Source: CAJJBL01 sp964519035
GTDB taxonomy: Bacteria > Pseudomonadota > Alphaproteobacteria > Puniceispirillales > Marisalimonadaceae
Assembly: GCA_964519035.1 (NCBI GenBank)
Contig: CAZFKZ010000001.1
Span: forward strand, 1-64,000
Direction of reading: 5' to 3'
DNA length: 64,000 bases
Shown here: positions 54,822 through 63,804 of the stretch, piece by piece
How the letters are laid out: each line of letters opens with the position of its first letter
Numbering within the stretch: position 1 is the stretch's first letter
The notes under the pieces: model-generated
Told to the model about the DNA's origin: nothing
Seen by the model: the letters and a program-made list of their open reading frames with translations, nothing else
Databases searched by the model: none
Translations under genes and position numbers: made by a program

Positions 54822-57059
54822 TTAATTACTTTCTATTATTTTTAAAACCTTGGGAGGTGACATAGGTAAACTATATGATCTTTTTCCAAGGGCTTGATAA
54901 ACTGCGTTTGAAATTGCAGCTAAAGGTGGAACTAATGGAACTTCACCTACGCCACGGACGCCTTGAGGATGTTTGGGGTTAGGTACTTCAATTAAAACTG
55001 TATCTAACATGGGTAAGTCAGAACATACAGGCATTCTGTAATCAAGAAATCCAGTGTTATCTAAGTGTCCATTTTTATTGTAAATATATTCTTCACTTAA
55101 TGCCCAGCCAATTCCTTGAGCGCAACCACCTTGAAGTTGCCCTTCTACATAATCAGGATGAATAGCTTTTCCAACATCTTGAATTGAAGTGTACCTTTTA
55201 ACTCTAACAATACCTAGATCCATGTCTACTTCTACATCACAAATATGTGTTGCAAATCCACCTTCTGCACCTTCAGTGTTTATTTGGTAACCAGCGCCTA
55301 TTGGGCCTCCTGTAGCTGTAGCTTTATCAGCTAATTGAGCTAAACTTAGAGGATCAAACTTACCTGCATTATCGCCAGCAGGACGGGCTTCTCCATTTTC
55401 CCACTCTATAGCATCTTCATCAATGCCCCAGATTTTAGCAGCTCTTTGCTTTAATTGTTTAATAACTATTTGTGCAGACTCAGTAACAACCATAGCTGAT
55501 GCAAATAATACTCTGCTACCTCCAGTTAAGTTACTGTATCCAATAGAGGCTGTATCACCAATTTGAACAGAAACTTTATCATGATGAATACCAAGCAGTT
55601 CTGCAGTAATATTAGCAATTGACGCTCTTGATCCTCCAACATCAGGATGTCCAGTTGTAACTACTACATTACCATCTTCTGTAATGTTAAGCTGCGCGCT
55701 TGATTCACCACCTGCATTAAACCAAAACCCACTTGCCACTCCTCTTCCTTGATGTTTGGCTAATGGAGCTTTGTAGTGAGGGTGATTAATCGCAGCATCT
55801 AATGTTTCTATATATCCCATTTTAGGAAATATAGGCCCGTGGACAGCTTTAGTGCCTTCTTTTGCAGCATTAATTTTTCTGAATTCAAGAGGACAAATTT
55901 TAAGCGCTTCTGCAATTTCATCTAAGACACATTCAACACCATATGCACCAATTGGAGCTCCAGGAGCTCTGTAGGCTGCAACTTTACTTCTATTTGAAAC
56001 CACATCATATCCAAAAGTATGTGCATTTGGAATATCATACGGAGCAAGAGAGCAGCCAACAGCGCCTCTTATAGGAGATCCAGGAAATGCACCGGCTTGC
56101 AAGTAATAAATGCCTTTTGCTGCTACAATTTTTCCATCATTTGTAGCGCCAATTTTAATTTTACTTTTTGAACCAGAAGTTGGCCCCGATGCCCTCATTG
56201 TATCTTCTCGGTTCATTACTATTTTAACTGGACGACCTGTTTTTTGTGATAAAACGGTTGCAAGTGGTTCAAGGTAAACAATCGTTTTTCCACCAAAACC
56301 TCCACCAATTTCAGCAGGTATTGCTTTAATATTACTTTGAGGAATACCTGTTAAAAAAGATGTCATAGCTCTTACCATAAATTGGCCTTGGCTTGAGCTC
56401 CAAATAGTGGCCCTTCCATCAGCCGCAACGCTAACAAGACATGAATGAGTTTCAAGATAACCTTGATGAACAGCTTCTGTTTTAAAATCTCTTTCAATAA
56501 TAATATCAGCTTTTGAAAAGCCTTCTTCAATATCACCTTTTTTATGTTCTAAGGTACCTGCTATATTAGATGGCTTATTATTGAACTTTATGTGTTCGTG
56601 AAGAATTGGGGCATCATCTTTAATTGCATCTTCAATATCTATCGCCCACGGCAGAATTTCATACTGAACTTCAATTAATTCGCATGCTTTTTCAGCTATT
56701 GCTTCAGTTGTTGCAGCAACTGCAGCTAATGGGTGACCATGAAACAATACCTTATCTCTTGCCATAATATTTCTACACATCCAGCGCATGTCTTGAATTC
56801 CAAGAGTTACAGGTGTATCAAGAGGAAAATCAACTATATCTTTAGACGTAATGACTGACTTAACACCCTCAAGTGATTCTGCCTTTTTAGTGTCGATAGA
56901 AATAATTTTTGCATGAGGATGTGGACTTCTTAAAACATGTCCCCATATCATACCTGGCATTGAAGTATCAGACGAATATTGAGCACGCCCAGTAACTTTT
57001 TCAGCACCATCTGGTCTAACAGTATTTTTACCAATCCATTTATTATTAATTTCGTTCAT
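54822..57059 (-). CDS. Molybdenum hydroxylase large subunit (xanthine dehydrogenase family)
   Basis: Carries the Mo-molybdopterin cytosine dinucleotide centre of a three-subunit hydroxylase. It is 745 aa. GGGFGGKT lies near residue 260, the active-site loop reads AAYRAPGAPIGAYG, and the catalytic Glu is in RGVGEVPLVPP. The loop is not the AYxCSFR of form I CO dehydrogenase, so a CO oxidase role is unlikely; AYRAPGAP occurs in hydroxylases of aromatic or heterocyclic compounds. The substrate is unknown. Its start overlaps the 2Fe-2S gene by one base. Confidence 0.9.
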   Translation of the reverse strand: MNEINNKWIGKNTVRPDGAEKVTGRAQYSSDTSMPGMIWGHVLRSPHPHAKIISIDTKKAESLEGVKSVITSKDIVDFPLDTPVTLGIQDMRWMCRNIMARDKVLFHGHPLAAVAATTEAIAEKACELIEVQYEILPWAIDIEDAIKDDAPILHEHIKFNNKPSNIAGTLEHKKGDIEEGFSKADIIIERDFKTEAVHQGYLETHSCLVSVAADGRATIWSSSQGQFMVRAMTSFLTGIPQSNIKAIPAEIGGGFGGKTIVYLEPLATVLSQKTGRPVKIVMNREDTMRASGPTSGSKSKIKIGATNDGKIVAAKGIYYLQAGAFPGSPIRGAVGCSLAPYDIPNAHTFGYDVVSNRSKVAAYRAPGAPIGAYGVECVLDEIAEALKICPLEFRKINAAKEGTKAVHGPIFPKMGYIETLDAAINHPHYKAPLAKHQGRGVASGFWFNAGGESSAQLNITEDGNVVVTTGHPDVGGSRASIANITAELLGIHHDKVSVQIGDTASIGYSNLTGGSRVLFASAMVVTESAQIVIKQLKQRAAKIWGIDEDAIEWENGEARPAGDNAGKFDPLSLAQLADKATATGGPIGAGYQINTEGAEGGFATHICDVEVDMDLGIVRVKRYTSIQDVGKAIHPDYVEGQLQGGCAQGIGWALSEEYIYNKNGHLDNTGFLDYRMPVCSDLPMLDTVLIEVPNPKHPQGVRGVGEVPLVPPLAAISNAVYQALGKRSYSLPMSPPKVLKIIESN

Positions 57060-57538
57060 TATGCTTTCTCCTTCATATCGTCAGCTACTTCCAAGACTGC
57101 CTTAACAATTTTGTCATAACCTGTACAACGACATAAGTTTCCCGCAAGCCAAAACCTGACCTCTGTTTCAGTTGGAGTAGGGTTGTGGTCCAATAAAGCT
57201 TTTGAAGCCATTAAAAAACCTGGGGTACAAATACCACATTGTAAAGCTGCTCTTTCTAGAAATTTTGTTTGCAAAGCATGAAGTTTTCCACCTTCCGACA
57301 TACCTTCTATTGTTTCAACTTTACTTCCTTCGGCTTCAGCAGCAAGTACAAGGCATGAACAAACTAATTCTCCATCTAAAATTATACTGCAAGATCCACA
57401 ATCTCCTGATCCACAACTTTCTTTAGCGCCTGTTAATTCTAATTGATTTCTCAATACACTTAACATTGTGTCATGAGGTTCACATAAATACTCTATATTT
57501 TCATTATTAATTTTAGTTGAAACATGAATTTTACTCAT
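57059..57538 (-). CDS. Molybdenum hydroxylase 2Fe-2S subunit
   Basis: Passes electrons between Mo site and FAD. It is 159 aa from the ATG at 57538, chosen because AAGGAAA lies 8 bp upstream and the alternative start at 57565 would overlap the FAD gene. Plant-type cluster cysteines are in ESCGSGDCGSC and C-S-C; the second cluster is in QCGICTPGF and NLCRCTGYDKIV. It sits between the FAD and Mo subunits. Confidence 0.94.
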   Translation of the reverse strand: MSKIHVSTKINNENIEYLCEPHDTMLSVLRNQLELTGAKESCGSGDCGSCSIILDGELVCSCLVLAAEAEGSKVETIEGMSEGGKLHALQTKFLERAALQCGICTPGFLMASKALLDHNPTPTETEVRFWLAGNLCRCTGYDKIVKAVLEVADDMKEKA

Positions 57539-57542
57539 AACA

Positions 57543-58442
57543 TTAATTTCCTTTAATTCTGTCAATTGCTATTAAAACTGAACGTTTAAACAAAACGCCG
57601 GCAACTTTAGTGCGATAATCTATTGTGCCTCTTTTGTCATTTATTGGATTACAAGCTTCCATACAAAGTTTTGAAACTTTTTGTATAATATCAGCGTTAA
57701 TATCTGTTCCTACCATAATTTCAGAAGCTTCTTCAATTAAAAGTGGAGTTGGAGCCACAGCTCCTAAAGATACTCTTGCATGAGTACATATACCATTTTC
57801 CATAGTTATATTAACTCCACAACCAACAACAGCAATATCCATTTCTGTTCTTGGTGTCATTCTAAGGTAAGCGTCACTTGAGTTGGTTGCACGTTTTGGG
57901 AAATTAATACTTACAAGCATTTCTCCATTTTCTAAAACCGTCTTTCCAGGTCCTTTATGAAAGGTTTCAATTGGAATGTTTTTAGATCCATTAGGACCAG
58001 CTATTGTAACTGTACATCCAGCTGCAACTAATGCGGGGACACTGTCTCCAGCAGGAGAGCCATTACATAAATTCCCTCCAAGTGAGGCTCTTCCCTGAAT
58101 TTGTTCTGATCCAATCAATCTAAAAGCTTCTAAAACTCCAGGCCATAAATTTGCAAATTTTTTATTTCGATTTAGGTTAGCTCCAGACACGGCGGCACCG
58201 ATTTTGAATTCATTTTCAGAAACTTCACTTATTGAGTTTAATTCAACAATTTTTTTTATATCTATAACTAAGTTAGGTTTTTTTATTCCACTTTTAATTT
58301 GAACTAGTAAGTCTGTTCCTCCTGCTAAAAATCTAGCTGCACCATCTGCAGCAGAGTGTGCTTTTACGGCTTCATCGATTGATTTTGCCGCTAAGTATTG
58401 AGTGTCTGACATTTCATCTCCCAAGAAATTTGGTTTTAACAT
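57543..58442 (-). CDS. Molybdenum hydroxylase FAD-binding subunit
   Basis: Medium subunit that transfers electrons to the acceptor. It is 299 aa. FAD motifs are FLAGGTDLLVQIKSG and ASLGGNLCNGSPAGDSVPAL, with a C-terminal CO-dehydrogenase flavoprotein domain (about 190-295). The ORF start at 58442 gives MLKPNFLGDEMSDTQYLA; an internal ATG at residue 11 (MSDTQYLAAKSI), preceded by GGGAGAT, is at least as likely to be the true start. It leads the FAD, 2Fe-2S, Mo gene order. Confidence 0.9.
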   Translation of the reverse strand: MLKPNFLGDEMSDTQYLAAKSIDEAVKAHSAADGAARFLAGGTDLLVQIKSGIKKPNLVIDIKKIVELNSISEVSENEFKIGAAVSGANLNRNKKFANLWPGVLEAFRLIGSEQIQGRASLGGNLCNGSPAGDSVPALVAAGCTVTIAGPNGSKNIPIETFHKGPGKTVLENGEMLVSINFPKRATNSSDAYLRMTPRTEMDIAVVGCGVNITMENGICTHARVSLGAVAPTPLLIEEASEIMVGTDINADIIQKVSKLCMEACNPINDKRGTIDYRTKVAGVLFKRSVLIAIDRIKGN

Positions 58443-58558
58443 ATTCTAAGTATTAATTTAAGTATTAGAAATTGCTTTCATTTAACAAATTAACAATTTA
58501 AGTTAGATTTTTCAATATATAATTTAAAATGATTTTAAACTACATTTATTAGGCATCA
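58443..58558. promoter_or_regulatory. Divergent hydroxylase/transporter intergenic region
   Basis: These 116 bp must hold the promoters of the molybdenum hydroxylase operon (minus) and an EamA transporter (plus). TAAGTATTA occurs twice in tandem (about 58446-58467), a possible regulator site. No regulator gene lies beside it. Confidence 0.35.
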
Positions 58559-59452
58559 ATGAAATTGTTTTCAAACGCTCATTTTCTTTTAACTTTTACA
58601 TCATTATTTTGGGCTTTTAATACTATTGCAGGTAGGGCTGCTGTTGGTGAAATATCTCCTCTTTTAATTGTAAGTGCTAGATGGTTTTTTGTAGCAATAA
58701 TCCTTACTATTATTTGTAGAAAAGAATTGTTAAATACTTGGACTATATTAAGTCATAGAATTAAATGGGTTGTAATAATGGGTTTGTTGGGTTTCACTGG
58801 TTTTAACTCATCCTATTATATAGCTGCTCACGATACGACAGCTATCAACTTGGGTATTGTTCAAGGAACAATGCCTGCTTTTATTATTATAATTGCTAGG
58901 CTATGGCTTAAAGATCAAATCAAATTTCTCCAGTTAATTGGTTTATTTTTAACCTTTCTAGCAGTCTTATTAGTAGTAAGTGCAGGCGATTTTCATATAC
59001 TAATGAACTTTAAGTTAAATAAAGGTGATATTATAATGATATCCGCTTGTACTTTATATGCTGTGTATGCTGTAGGTCTTAGAAAAAAACCCCAGATTGG
59101 AAGCCTTGCATTATTAACTTTTTTTTCTTATGTAGCTTTCTTGGGTTCTATTCCCGGTTTGATTTTTGAAACATACTCTGGTGATTTGATTTTTCCGAGT
59201 CAAAAGGGAATGTTGGTTTTATTAGTTATTATTATTTTCCCATCTTTTTTAGCCCAAATTTTCTTTATGAAAGGCGTTGAACAAATTGGGCCTGCAAGAT
59301 CTGGTTTGTATACTAATTTGGTACCAGTATTTAGTTCATTACTCGCAGTGTTTTTTTTAGAAGAAGTATTTCAGCTATATCACTTGATTTCTTTACTTTT
59401 AATTTTTCTAGGTATTTACCTATTTGAATTCAACAAAAAATTGACTGAATAA
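58559..59452 (+). CDS. EamA/DMT-family transporter
   Basis: Ten-helix inner-membrane protein, 297 aa, two EamA repeats. It starts with FSNAHFLLTFTSLFWAFNTIAGRAAVGEISPLLI, a typical first helix pair, and has the Pro/Leu-rich VQGTMPAFIIIIARLWLKDQ region. It diverges from the molybdenum hydroxylase operon and so might move a related compound, which is inference. It is the fourth EamA protein in 12 kb. Confidence 0.86.
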   Translation: MKLFSNAHFLLTFTSLFWAFNTIAGRAAVGEISPLLIVSARWFFVAIILTIICRKELLNTWTILSHRIKWVVIMGLLGFTGFNSSYYIAAHDTTAINLGIVQGTMPAFIIIIARLWLKDQIKFLQLIGLFLTFLAVLLVVSAGDFHILMNFKLNKGDIIMISACTLYAVYAVGLRKKPQIGSLALLTFFSYVAFLGSIPGLIFETYSGDLIFPSQKGMLVLLVIIIFPSFLAQIFFMKGVEQIGPARSGLYTNLVPVFSSLLAVFFLEEVFQLYHLISLLLIFLGIYLFEFNKKLTE

Positions 59453-59512
59453 TGATAATAAATTAAATATAAAAGAAGTCTTTTCTTATTTATTTTCCAA
59501 AAGAGTTATTTT

Positions 59513-59701
59513 ATGTTTTCAAATTTATCATATTCGCCATTGGTAGGATTTTGTTTATTATTGTTTATGATAATTTTTGGAAAGCTATTTAGAGAAAATT
59601 GGAAAAATAAGAATGGAAAATGGGTAATCAAATCATGGGTTTACGGTTTGATATCAGCAATTTCTTTTTTTGTTATGGTTACGGTACCAATGACTAATTA
59701 G
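59513..59701 (+). CDS. Small two-helix membrane protein of unknown function
   Basis: It is 62 aa with two hydrophobic segments (about 9-25 and 43-58) around a basic Lys/Trp-rich loop (FRENWKNKNGKWVIKSW). I do not recognise a family. It has AAAAGAG about 8 bp before its ATG, ends in a TAG one base from the stop of convergent nqrM, and lies 60 bp after the EamA gene. Its membrane-protein character and position make it a plausible real gene. Confidence 0.6.
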   Translation: MFSNLSYSPLVGFCLLLFMIIFGKLFRENWKNKNGKWVIKSWVYGLISAISFFVMVTVPMTN

Positions 59702-59702
59702 A

Positions 59703-59912
59703 TTAAATGGAAGGCTTTTTACAACCTAATTGGTTAATTAATGGATTGTTAGGATCAATATCTTTGTTACAAACTAGGCATTTATCCGAGCCTGAAACTG
59801 CATTAAGTCCTCCACAGCTACCTTTTATATTTTTGCCCATAAGTATTACGCCTAATGACATTATAGATATGACAATTATTAAACCAACAAATGTAAAAAT
59901 AAAAATTTCCAT
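59703..59912 (-). CDS. nqrM: Na+-NQR maturation protein NqrM
   Basis: Small membrane protein thought to help insert an iron centre into the sodium-pumping NADH:quinone reductase. It is 69 aa. One helix (about 5-25) is followed by the family motif KGSCGGL with Cys33, then Cys45, Cys48 and Cys64. Cys33 is at the position reported, as I recall, as essential in Vibrio NqrM. It lies downstream of apbE on the minus strand, and nqrA-B-C diverge from the same region, which confirms the call. Confidence 0.9.
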   Translation of the reverse strand: MEIFIFTFVGLIIVISIMSLGVILMGKNIKGSCGGLNAVSGSDKCLVCNKDIDPNNPLINQLGCKKPSI

Positions 59913-59942
59913 AAATTCTGATACAATATTAATACAAAATAT

Positions 59943-60971
59943 TCAATTATTACTTTCACTTAGTTTTTTAAATTCGCTACTTTTTATTTTTATGAAATTA
60001 TTTTTTTCTTTTATAATAAATAAAGAAGCAATCTTATTTTTTTCTGCTATCTCTAGTCCTTTAGTTGAACCTAAAGCTAAGAGTGCTGTAGCCCACCCGT
60101 CTGCCATCATAGCGTTCTCGTGTATTATAGTTACAGATTTTGTATTGTGAATTATAGGTTTTCCTGAGTTTGGATTTAAAATATGAGAATATTGAACTCC
60201 ATTTTCTTCATAAAAGTTTTTATAGTCACCTGATGTAGCAATTCCTTTATCAGTTATATTTACTATTTCTTTAATTAATCTTTTATTTAAATTAGGATTT
60301 TCAATTCCAATTACCCAATCTTTATCAATTGTGTTTTGTCCTTTAGTTAGAATATCGCCACCTATATCAATTAAATAGTTTTTAATTCCCAACTTTTTCA
60401 ATTTTTTGCCTATTATATCTATTCCATATCCTTTGGCTATTGAAGATAAGTTAACAGATACATCCTGATTAGATTTTGTAATTGATAAATCTTCAGGATT
60501 TAATTGTAATACTTTACTTTGATCAACTAATTTCAGTGCATTTTTTATCTCTATATCTGATGGTACTTTTTTCTTTTTATTTGTGTAACCAAATCCCCAA
60601 AGTTCGATTAGAGGATCAATTGTAATATCAAAAAAACCTTCGCTTTTTATATGGATTAAATTAGACGCATGAATTACATTAAATAAATCTTCAGAAACAC
60701 TAACGGGTAGGAGAGTTTTACTTTTATTAAAAAAATTTACTTCAGAAGAGTTGTCCCAATTAGATAACTTTTTGTTAATTTCTTTTAATGTATTAAAAAC
60801 TTCAACTTTTAGTTTTTCTTTAGAAATATTCTTTGGTGGATCTACTACATTAATTATATAGTAAGTCCCCATTGTTTTTCCATTAATTTTAAATCCGTCT
60901 TTTTTTGAATTAAAACAAGACGTATTTAATAAGATTAATATTGAAACAAGAAAGAATTTAATAATTTTCAT
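59943..60971 (-). CDS. apbE: FAD:protein FMN transferase (ApbE)
   Basis: Attaches FMN through a phosphoester to Thr in NqrB and NqrC. It is 342 aa from the ATG at 60971, chosen because it begins a lipoprotein-type signal (MKIIKFFLVSILILLNTSC, Cys at residue 19); the longer frame starts at a TTG and adds 20 residues. Motifs include GKTMGTYY, YLIDIGGDILTKG and MMADGWATALLALG, the last with the metal-binding Asp. It acts in the periplasm or outer face of the inner membrane on NqrB and NqrC, encoded divergently. Confidence 0.93.
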   Translation of the reverse strand: MKIIKFFLVSILILLNTSCFNSKKDGFKINGKTMGTYYIINVVDPPKNISKEKLKVEVFNTLKEINKKLSNWDNSSEVNFFNKSKTLLPVSVSEDLFNVIHASNLIHIKSEGFFDITIDPLIELWGFGYTNKKKKVPSDIEIKNALKLVDQSKVLQLNPEDLSITKSNQDVSVNLSSIAKGYGIDIIGKKLKKLGIKNYLIDIGGDILTKGQNTIDKDWVIGIENPNLNKRLIKEIVNITDKGIATSGDYKNFYEENGVQYSHILNPNSGKPIIHNTKSVTIIHENAMMADGWATALLALGSTKGLEIAEKNKIASLFIIKEKNNFIKIKSSEFKKLSESNN

Positions 60972-61248
60972 AATTTTTGGATAAGTTGATTTTGGAATAA
61001 TTGAATACAATAAAAAATATTTAAATTTCAAAATATCATATAATATTTAAAAACTCTATTTTTTTTTTAACTATTAAAAAAAAGTTAATTATTTACATAT
61101 AATCATAAAAATATCTATATATACTCTTGTTTTTTTTTTTATTTATTATATATCAATTCTATAATAAGTTTAAATTTGTTCAAGTAATATGAACATTAAC
61201 CTAGCTTATTTAATGATAATAATTTTTAAGGCCTATATTTATTTTTTT
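60972..61248. promoter_or_regulatory. Divergent apbE/nqrA intergenic region
   Basis: These 277 bp separate the two halves of the Nqr locus. They are almost pure A/T, with a T12-type run at about 61130-61140. Two perfect TATAAT hexamers occur on the plus strand, at 61098-61103 and 61160-61165; only the first has a usable -35. The frame of nqrA extends back to 61189 without a stop, but that part would add a hydrophobic stretch foreign to NqrA. Confidence 0.45.
61074..61103 (+). promoter_or_regulatory. Candidate promoter of the nqr operon
   Basis: TTAAAA (61074-61079) and a perfect TATAAT (61098-61103) are 18 bp apart. Transcription would begin near 61110, leaving a leader of about 140 nt before the chosen nqrA ATG. 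A second TATAAT at 61160 is an alternative without a clear -35. Confidence 0.35.
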
Positions 61249-62592
61249 ATGAGAAAATTTAATTTAAAACGAGGGCTTGATATTCCTATATTAGGAATCC
61301 CAGAGCAAAAGATATTTGACGGTAACAATCCTGAAACTTTAGCTGTACTTGGGCCTGATTATAATGGCCTTAAACCTAAAATGTTAGTTAATGTTGGTGA
61401 TAAAGTTGTCAGAGGAACCCCATTATTTTGTCATAAAGATAATCCTGATGTTTTTCATGTTTCTCCATGTAAAGGTCACGTGGAAAGTATAAATAGAGGT
61501 GAGAAAAGAGTACTTTTAAGTGTAGTTATTTCTATTGAAAGCTTAACTGATAAAGGTTTTAATATTATTAAATTAAATTCCAAAATAAGTAATAAAACGG
61601 AATTTATTAGGAAATGTCTTTATAAAAGTGGTTTATGGACTTCATTTTTAACTCGACCATATTCTAAAGTACCCGAAGCAGGATCTGTTCCTTCGTCTAT
61701 TTTTATTACAGCAATGGATACTGAACCATTATGTCCTGATGCAGATTTGATAATTAATCAAAATCTCAATGCTTTTAAAGAAGGTTTAAAAAAAATATCA
61801 ACCTTGACAAAAGGTGAGCTATTTATTTGCAAAAAAAATGAAAGCAATATTAATTTAGATGATTATAAAACATATAGTTTTGACGGTCCTCATCCTGCTG
61901 GATTGGCTGGTACTCATATCCATTTTTTAGATCCTCCTAATGGCAACAAAACTGTCTGGTCCATTAACTATCAAGATGTTATATCAATAGGTAAATTGTT
62001 TCTTACTGGTTATATTGACATTGAAAGAATTGTTTCCATAGCCGGACCTCTTGCTAAGAACCCTAGATTACTTAAGACGGTAACAGGGGCTTCTTTGTTT
62101 GACTTGCTTAAAGGAGAGTTTAAAAATAATACAGCTTGTAGAGTTATATCAGGCTCAATTCTTTCAGGTTTCCATGCAGACGGCCATTTAGGGTATTTAG
62201 GGCGTTATTCCAGGCAAGTTACTCTTATTGAAGAAGATAAAGAAAAGTTGCTTCTAGGTTGGATTAATCCACAACCAAATAAATTTTCTGTTATGCCAGT
62301 TTTAGCATCAGCTTTTGGTTTTTCTAAATTATTTAATCTTACATCCAATTTAAATGGTGGGAGAAGAGCTATGGTTCCAACAGGTGTATTTGAAACATTA
62401 ATGCCTCAAGATTATTTGCCTACACAATTACTTCGTTCTCTTATAGTGATGGACACTGATGTAGCTCAATCATTAGGGGCATTAGAATTAGATGAAGAAG
62501 ATATTGCGTTATGCACTTTTGCGTGTCCAGCTAAATATGAGTATGGATCTGCATTGAGAGATAATCTCGCAAAGATAGAAAAGGAAGGTTAA
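61249..62592 (+). CDS. nqrA: Na+-translocating NADH:quinone reductase subunit A
   Basis: Peripheral cytoplasmic subunit of the sodium pump that takes electrons from NADH to ubiquinone. It is 447 aa from ATG 61249, close to the 446 aa of Vibrio. It starts with NLKRGLDIPILGIPEQ and has HVSPCKGHVESINRGEKRVLLSVV and GPHPAGLAGTHIHFLDP. The earlier in-frame ATG at 61189 would add 20 hydrophobic residues not expected in this subunit. It is followed 3 bp later by nqrB. Confidence 0.94.
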   Translation: MRKFNLKRGLDIPILGIPEQKIFDGNNPETLAVLGPDYNGLKPKMLVNVGDKVVRGTPLFCHKDNPDVFHVSPCKGHVESINRGEKRVLLSVVISIESLTDKGFNIIKLNSKISNKTEFIRKCLYKSGLWTSFLTRPYSKVPEAGSVPSSIFITAMDTEPLCPDADLIINQNLNAFKEGLKKISTLTKGELFICKKNESNINLDDYKTYSFDGPHPAGLAGTHIHFLDPPNGNKTVWSINYQDVISIGKLFLTGYIDIERIVSIAGPLAKNPRLLKTVTGASLFDLLKGEFKNNTACRVISGSILSGFHADGHLGYLGRYSRQVTLIEEDKEKLLLGWINPQPNKFSVMPVLASAFGFSKLFNLTSNLNGGRRAMVPTGVFETLMPQDYLPTQLLRSLIVMDTDVAQSLGALELDEEDIALCTFACPAKYEYGSALRDNLAKIEKEG

Positions 62593-62595
62593 CGA

Positions 62596-63804
62596 ATGTC
62601 ACTTCGTAATTTTTTTAGTTCAATGGAGCCATCTTTTCAAAAAGGTGGAAAATACCAAAAGTTTTATCCTATCTTTGAAATGGTTGAAACTATATTCTTT
62701 ACCAGTAATACGGTCACTAAAGTTGCTCCCCACGCTAGAAGTTTTGTGGATATGAAACGAATAATGACTTATGTCGTTATTGCAACTATTCCATGTGTTT
62801 TATGGGCTTTTTACAACACAGGTTTACAAACAAATACTGCTTTATCCAGCTTAAAATTAGATGATGTTTCTGGATGGCGAATTTTTTTATTACAATTTTC
62901 AGGTCTTGGAATTAACCCAGATAACATCTTAGCAAATTTTATACATGGAGCTCTTTATTTTCTTCCTATTTATTTTGTCACACTTTTGGCAGGTGGTATA
63001 TGGGAAGTTTTATTTGCTACAGTTAGGGGGCATGAAGTAAATGAAGGTTTTTTAGTTTCTTCTATGCTTTTTACTTTGACTTTGCCTGCTTCAACACCTC
63101 TATGGCAAGTTGCATTAGGAATTTCATTTGGCGTTGTCATTGCTAAAGAAGTTTTTGGTGGTACAGGAAAGAATTTTTTAAATCCTGCACTAACAGGTCG
63201 TGCATTTTTATATTTTGCTTATCCAGCAAGTATGTCTGGAGATGCTATTTGGACACCAGTAGATGGGTTTTCGGGAGCTACCTCTTTAGGAATATCAGCT
63301 TCAGAAGGCTTTGAATCATTGAAAAATTATGGAATTACTTGGTCAGATGCTTTTTTAGGAACTATACAGGGTTCATTGGGTGAGACATCGACTTTAGCAT
63401 GTTTGTTTGGCTTATGTTTTCTTCTTTTAACCCGTATTGCTAATTATAGAATGATTGTAGGTTGTTTAGTTGGAATGATTGTATTTTCATCATTCTTAAA
63501 TTGGATTGGTTCAGATACAAATCCAATGTTTAGCATGCCGTGGTATTGGCATCTTGTAATCGGAAGTTATGCATTTGGATTAGTCTTTATGGTAACAGAA
63601 CCTGTTTCTGCCAGTCATACAAATTTAGGTCGTTATATATACGGTGCTCTGATAGGTTTTATGGTTATTATGATAAGAGTTTTAAACCCTGCTTTCCCTG
63701 AAGGTATGATGTTAGCTATTTTGTTTGGAAATATATTTGCCCCACTTATTGATCATTTTGTTGTTATGGCTAATATTAAGAGAAGGTCTAGGGTAAATGT
63801 CTGA
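62596..63804 (+). CDS. nqrB: Na+-translocating NADH:quinone reductase subunit B
   Basis: Core membrane subunit of the pump, with covalent FMN and riboflavin. It is 402 aa with about ten helices. The ApbE target motif is SGATS, putting FMN on Thr229 (Thr236 in Vibrio). GTGKNFLNPALTGRAFLYFAYP and FVMTEPVSASHTN-type segments are typical. AAGGTTAA provides the ribosome binding site. It overlaps nqrC by 8 bp. Confidence 0.96.
   Translation: MSLRNFFSSMEPSFQKGGKYQKFYPIFEMVETIFFTSNTVTKVAPHARSFVDMKRIMTYVVIATIPCVLWAFYNTGLQTNTALSSLKLDDVSGWRIFLLQFSGLGINPDNILANFIHGALYFLPIYFVTLLAGGIWEVLFATVRGHEVNEGFLVSSMLFTLTLPASTPLWQVALGISFGVVIAKEVFGGTGKNFLNPALTGRAFLYFAYPASMSGDAIWTPVDGFSGATSLGISASEGFESLKNYGITWSDAFLGTIQGSLGETSTLACLFGLCFLLLTRIANYRMIVGCLVGMIVFSSFLNWIGSDTNPMFSMPWYWHLVIGSYAFGLVFMVTEPVSASHTNLGRYIYGALIGFMVIMIRVLNPAFPEGMMLAILFGNIFAPLIDHFVVMANIKRRSRVNV

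Noticed and set aside
54822..58442. Reading the molybdenum hydroxylase as aerobic CO dehydrogenase (coxMSL)
   Set aside because: The large subunit has AYRAPGAP, not the AYxCSFR loop of form I enzymes, and no cox accessory genes are next to it.
59707..60150. 147-codon plus-strand frame opposite nqrM and apbE
   Set aside because: It lies fully antisense to nqrM and the end of apbE, both with clear family motifs, and its translation has no recognisable domain.
61130..61140. Long T run upstream of nqrA considered as a terminator
   Set aside because: No stem precedes it on either strand, and it lies between divergent genes.
61189..61248. Upstream in-frame ATG of nqrA as true start
   Set aside because: It would add 20 hydrophobic residues before the conserved NLKRGLDIPI start; NqrA is a peripheral protein without such a segment.
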